NCBI RefSeq assembly: GCF_000695625.1
Contig: NZ_JMQI01000021.1
Span: forward strand, 186,001-250,000
Source: Amycolatopsis rifamycinica
GTDB taxonomy: Bacteria; Actinomycetota; Actinomycetes; Mycobacteriales; Pseudonocardiaceae
Direction of reading: 5' to 3'
DNA: 64,000 nt
Positions 62,415 through 64,000 of the stretch are shown one piece after another (the stretch's first letter is position 1; each line of letters opens with the position of its first letter). A program made the position numbers and the translations under genes. Below the pieces are notes generated by a model. That model ran no database searches, was not told the DNA's origin, and worked only from the letters and a program-made list of their open reading frames with translations.

Positions 62415-64000
62415 GTGAACCTGCGCCCGCACACCGGCCTCGGCCGCGTCCTCGACGACCTGGGCGGCACGCTCCTGGACCTGGTGCTCGGCGACGGCGA
62501 GCGCCCGGGCGGCATCGGCGGCGTCGCCATCCACGACCCCCTGGACGAGCCCGCGCTGCCGCAGAACGCCCTGGTGCTGGGCGTCGGCCTGGCCGAGCCG
62601 GACGACGTCGTCCGGCAGCTGCGGACACTGGCCCGCCACGACGCGGCCGGGCTCGTGCTGCGCGCGCCGGTCACGGTGACCGCGGCGATCACCGCCGCCG
62701 TCGAGGAAACCGGCGTCGCGCTGCTGAGCCTGGCCCGCGGTGCGTCCTGGGCGCAGCTCGCCGCGATGCTGCGGTCGCTGCTGGCCGAAGGCGACGTCGG
62801 CGACGCCCAGCCCGAGACGCTGGCCGGGCTGCCTTCGGGTGACCTGTTCGCCGTCGCCAACGCGATCGCCGCGCTGATCGACGCGCCCGTCACCATCGAA
62901 GACCGGCGGTCCCGCGTGCTGGCGTTCTCCGGACGGCAGGACGAGGCCGACCCCTCGCGCGTCGAGACCATCCTGGGGCGGCAGGTGCCCGAGCGGTTCG
63001 CCCGCATGCTGGCCGATCGCGGCGTGTTCCGCGAGCTCTACCGCAGCGACGAGCCGGTCTACGTGGGCCTGTCCCCGGAGAACCCGGAAGGGATCCTGGT
63101 GCCCCGGGTGGCGGTCGCGGTCCGGGCCGGCGACGAGGTCCTCGGCTCCATCTGGGCCGCGGTGCGCGAGCCGCTGACCGAGGACCGGACGCGAGCCCTG
63201 CGCGACGCGGCCCGCGTGGTGGCGCTGCACCTGCTGCGCGTCCGGGCCGGCGCCGACGTCGAACGGCGGCTGCGTGCGGACCTGCTGAGCACGGCCCTCG
63301 AAGGCGGGGCCGCCGCGCGGGAGGCGCTGAGCCGGCTCGGCCTGGCCGACCGGCCGGTCGTCGTGTTGGCGCTCGCGGTGCTCGAAACCGGGGTCGCGGA
63401 CGCCGAGCTCGCCGCCGACCGGCAGCGCCTCAGCGACGGGCTGGCCATGCACCTGAGCGCGGTGCACCCGCGCTGCGCCGCGGCGCTCGTCGGCGACACG
63501 GCCTACGGGCTGGTGCCGGTGACCCGCGACACCGACGCCGAGCAGCGGGCCCTGCGGATCGCCGGGGACTTCCTGGACCGGGTCGGCGACCGCGTCCGGG
63601 CGGTGGTCGGCATCGGCCCGGTGGCGCGCAGCGCGGCCGAGCTGCCGGAAGCCCGCGACAGCGCGGACCGGGCCCTGCGGGTCCTCCGCTCGGGCAGCGG
63701 CGCCGGCCGCCGGGTCGCGCTGCTGGCCGACGTGCACGTCGAGGCGCTCCTGCTGGAGCTCCAGGACCTGGTCGCGGCCCGCGGCGACCGCCCGACGGGC
63801 GCGGTCGCCCGCCTGCTCGACTACGACGCGCAGCACCACGCCCACCTGGTCGAGACCCTGCGGGCCTGGCTGGACGCCTTCGGCGACGTCATCGCGGCCT
63901 CCGCGGCGGTCCACGTCCACCCCAACACGTTCCGCTACCGCCTCCGCCGCCTCGCCGAAGTCGGCGGCTTCGACATGACGGACCCGGAAGCGAGGTTCGC
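62415..64000 (+). CDS. PucR/CdaR-type sugar-diacid or purine-type regulator, 3' end outside window
   Basis: At least 528 residues are visible; the C-terminus continues past the window. The N-terminal sensory part is followed by a GGDEF-like central domain and a PucR-type C-terminal helix-turn-helix (LLDYDAQHHAHLVETLRAWL, HVHPNTFRYRLRRLAEVGG). The sequence lies in one frame with no stop. GTG 62415 follows AGGAGG (62398-62403) at a rather long spacing of 11 nt; GTG 62403 is an alternative. Its target and effector are unknown. Confidence 0.85.
   Translation, partial: MNLRPHTGLGRVLDDLGGTLLDLVLGDGERPGGIGGVAIHDPLDEPALPQNALVLGVGLAEPDDVVRQLRTLARHDAAGLVLRAPVTVTAAITAAVEETGVALLSLARGASWAQLAAMLRSLLAEGDVGDAQPETLAGLPSGDLFAVANAIAALIDAPVTIEDRRSRVLAFSGRQDEADPSRVETILGRQVPERFARMLADRGVFRELYRSDEPVYVGLSPENPEGILVPRVAVAVRAGDEVLGSIWAAVREPLTEDRTRALRDAARVVALHLLRVRAGADVERRLRADLLSTALEGGAAAREALSRLGLADRPVVVLALAVLETGVADAELAADRQRLSDGLAMHLSAVHPRCAAALVGDTAYGLVPVTRDTDAEQRALRIAGDFLDRVGDRVRAVVGIGPVARSAAELPEARDSADRALRVLRSGSGAGRRVALLADVHVEALLLELQDLVAARGDRPTGAVARLLDYDAQHHAHLVETLRAWLDAFGDVIAASAAVHVHPNTFRYRLRRLAEVGGFDMTDPEARF

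Overview
The window is about 64 kb of very GC-rich DNA with GTG/ATG starts, dense stop-to-start overlaps and many secreted proteins. The gene families (AfsR/SARP-type and PucR-type regulators, AldO-type alditol oxidase, GlgC plus actinobacterial-type GlgA/GlgM, IS427-like element, STAS anti-anti-sigma factors) point to a filamentous actinomycete. Amycolatopsis or another Pseudonocardiaceae is my best guess, from style rather than from a marker gene. No rRNA, tRNA or CRISPR array was seen.

Layout. (1) 1-4806: glycerol catabolism, an IclR/GylR-type regulator (cut by the window edge) divergent from glpF-glpK-glpD, with two operator-like repeats between them. (2) 4867-10099: a secreted HAF-repeat protein, an APH-like kinase, argG with an apparently leaderless promoter, and an oxidoreductase/TetR pair whose two promoters carry the same 20-bp palindrome. 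(3) 10241-18587: an AfsR-like regulator, a 21-bp tandem repeat array, a run of secreted proteins including a papain-like (AvrRpt2/C39-type) peptidase translationally coupled to a membrane-anchored partner, a double Lrp/AsnC regulator and an AldO-type oxidase. (4) 18596-19538: an IS5/IS427-type insertion sequence that landed in the TA of the stop codon of the next gene.

(5) 19538-38636 is the main find: a pectin-utilisation locus. A LacI regulator, an ABC sugar importer (binding protein plus two permeases, no ATPase), a DUF624/YesL-like protein, three Gfo/Idh/MocA oxidoreductases and a PmoA-like protein form the uptake and intracellular part. The exported part is a PL1 pectate lyase, PL3 pectate lyase, CE8 pectin methylesterase, GH43 arabinanase, a tandem double SGNH (CE2-like) esterase and a GH35 beta-galactosidase. 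Together they would attack homogalacturonan, its methyl/acetyl esters, arabinan side chains and galactan side chains. LacI-type palindromes close to TGAAAGCGCTTTCA sit at the promoters of lacI, the transporter operon and the PL3 gene, with weaker relatives at the GH43 gene and at a distant GH2 gene (57 kb).

(6) 38616-45605 is a worn region: remnants of an amidohydrolase, a cupin, a TetR regulator and a large surface-type protein lie between intact STAS, SARP-like, prepilin peptidase and small secreted genes. A triplicated gene junction and a second 21-bp repeat array are also here. (7) 45606-64000: a PucR-like regulator divergent from an HSL-type esterase, a SnoaL-like secreted protein, a third SARP/AfsR-type regulator, a quinone oxidoreductase with a duplicated 3' end, glgC and glgA/glgM for glycogen or alpha-glucan, a second STAS gene, a CarH-like MerR/B12 regulator with altered key residues, a Tat-exported GH2 enzyme with an inserted carbohydrate-binding domain, a TROVE (Ro60-like) protein with a degenerate MIDAS, and a PucR/CdaR-type regulator that runs off the end.
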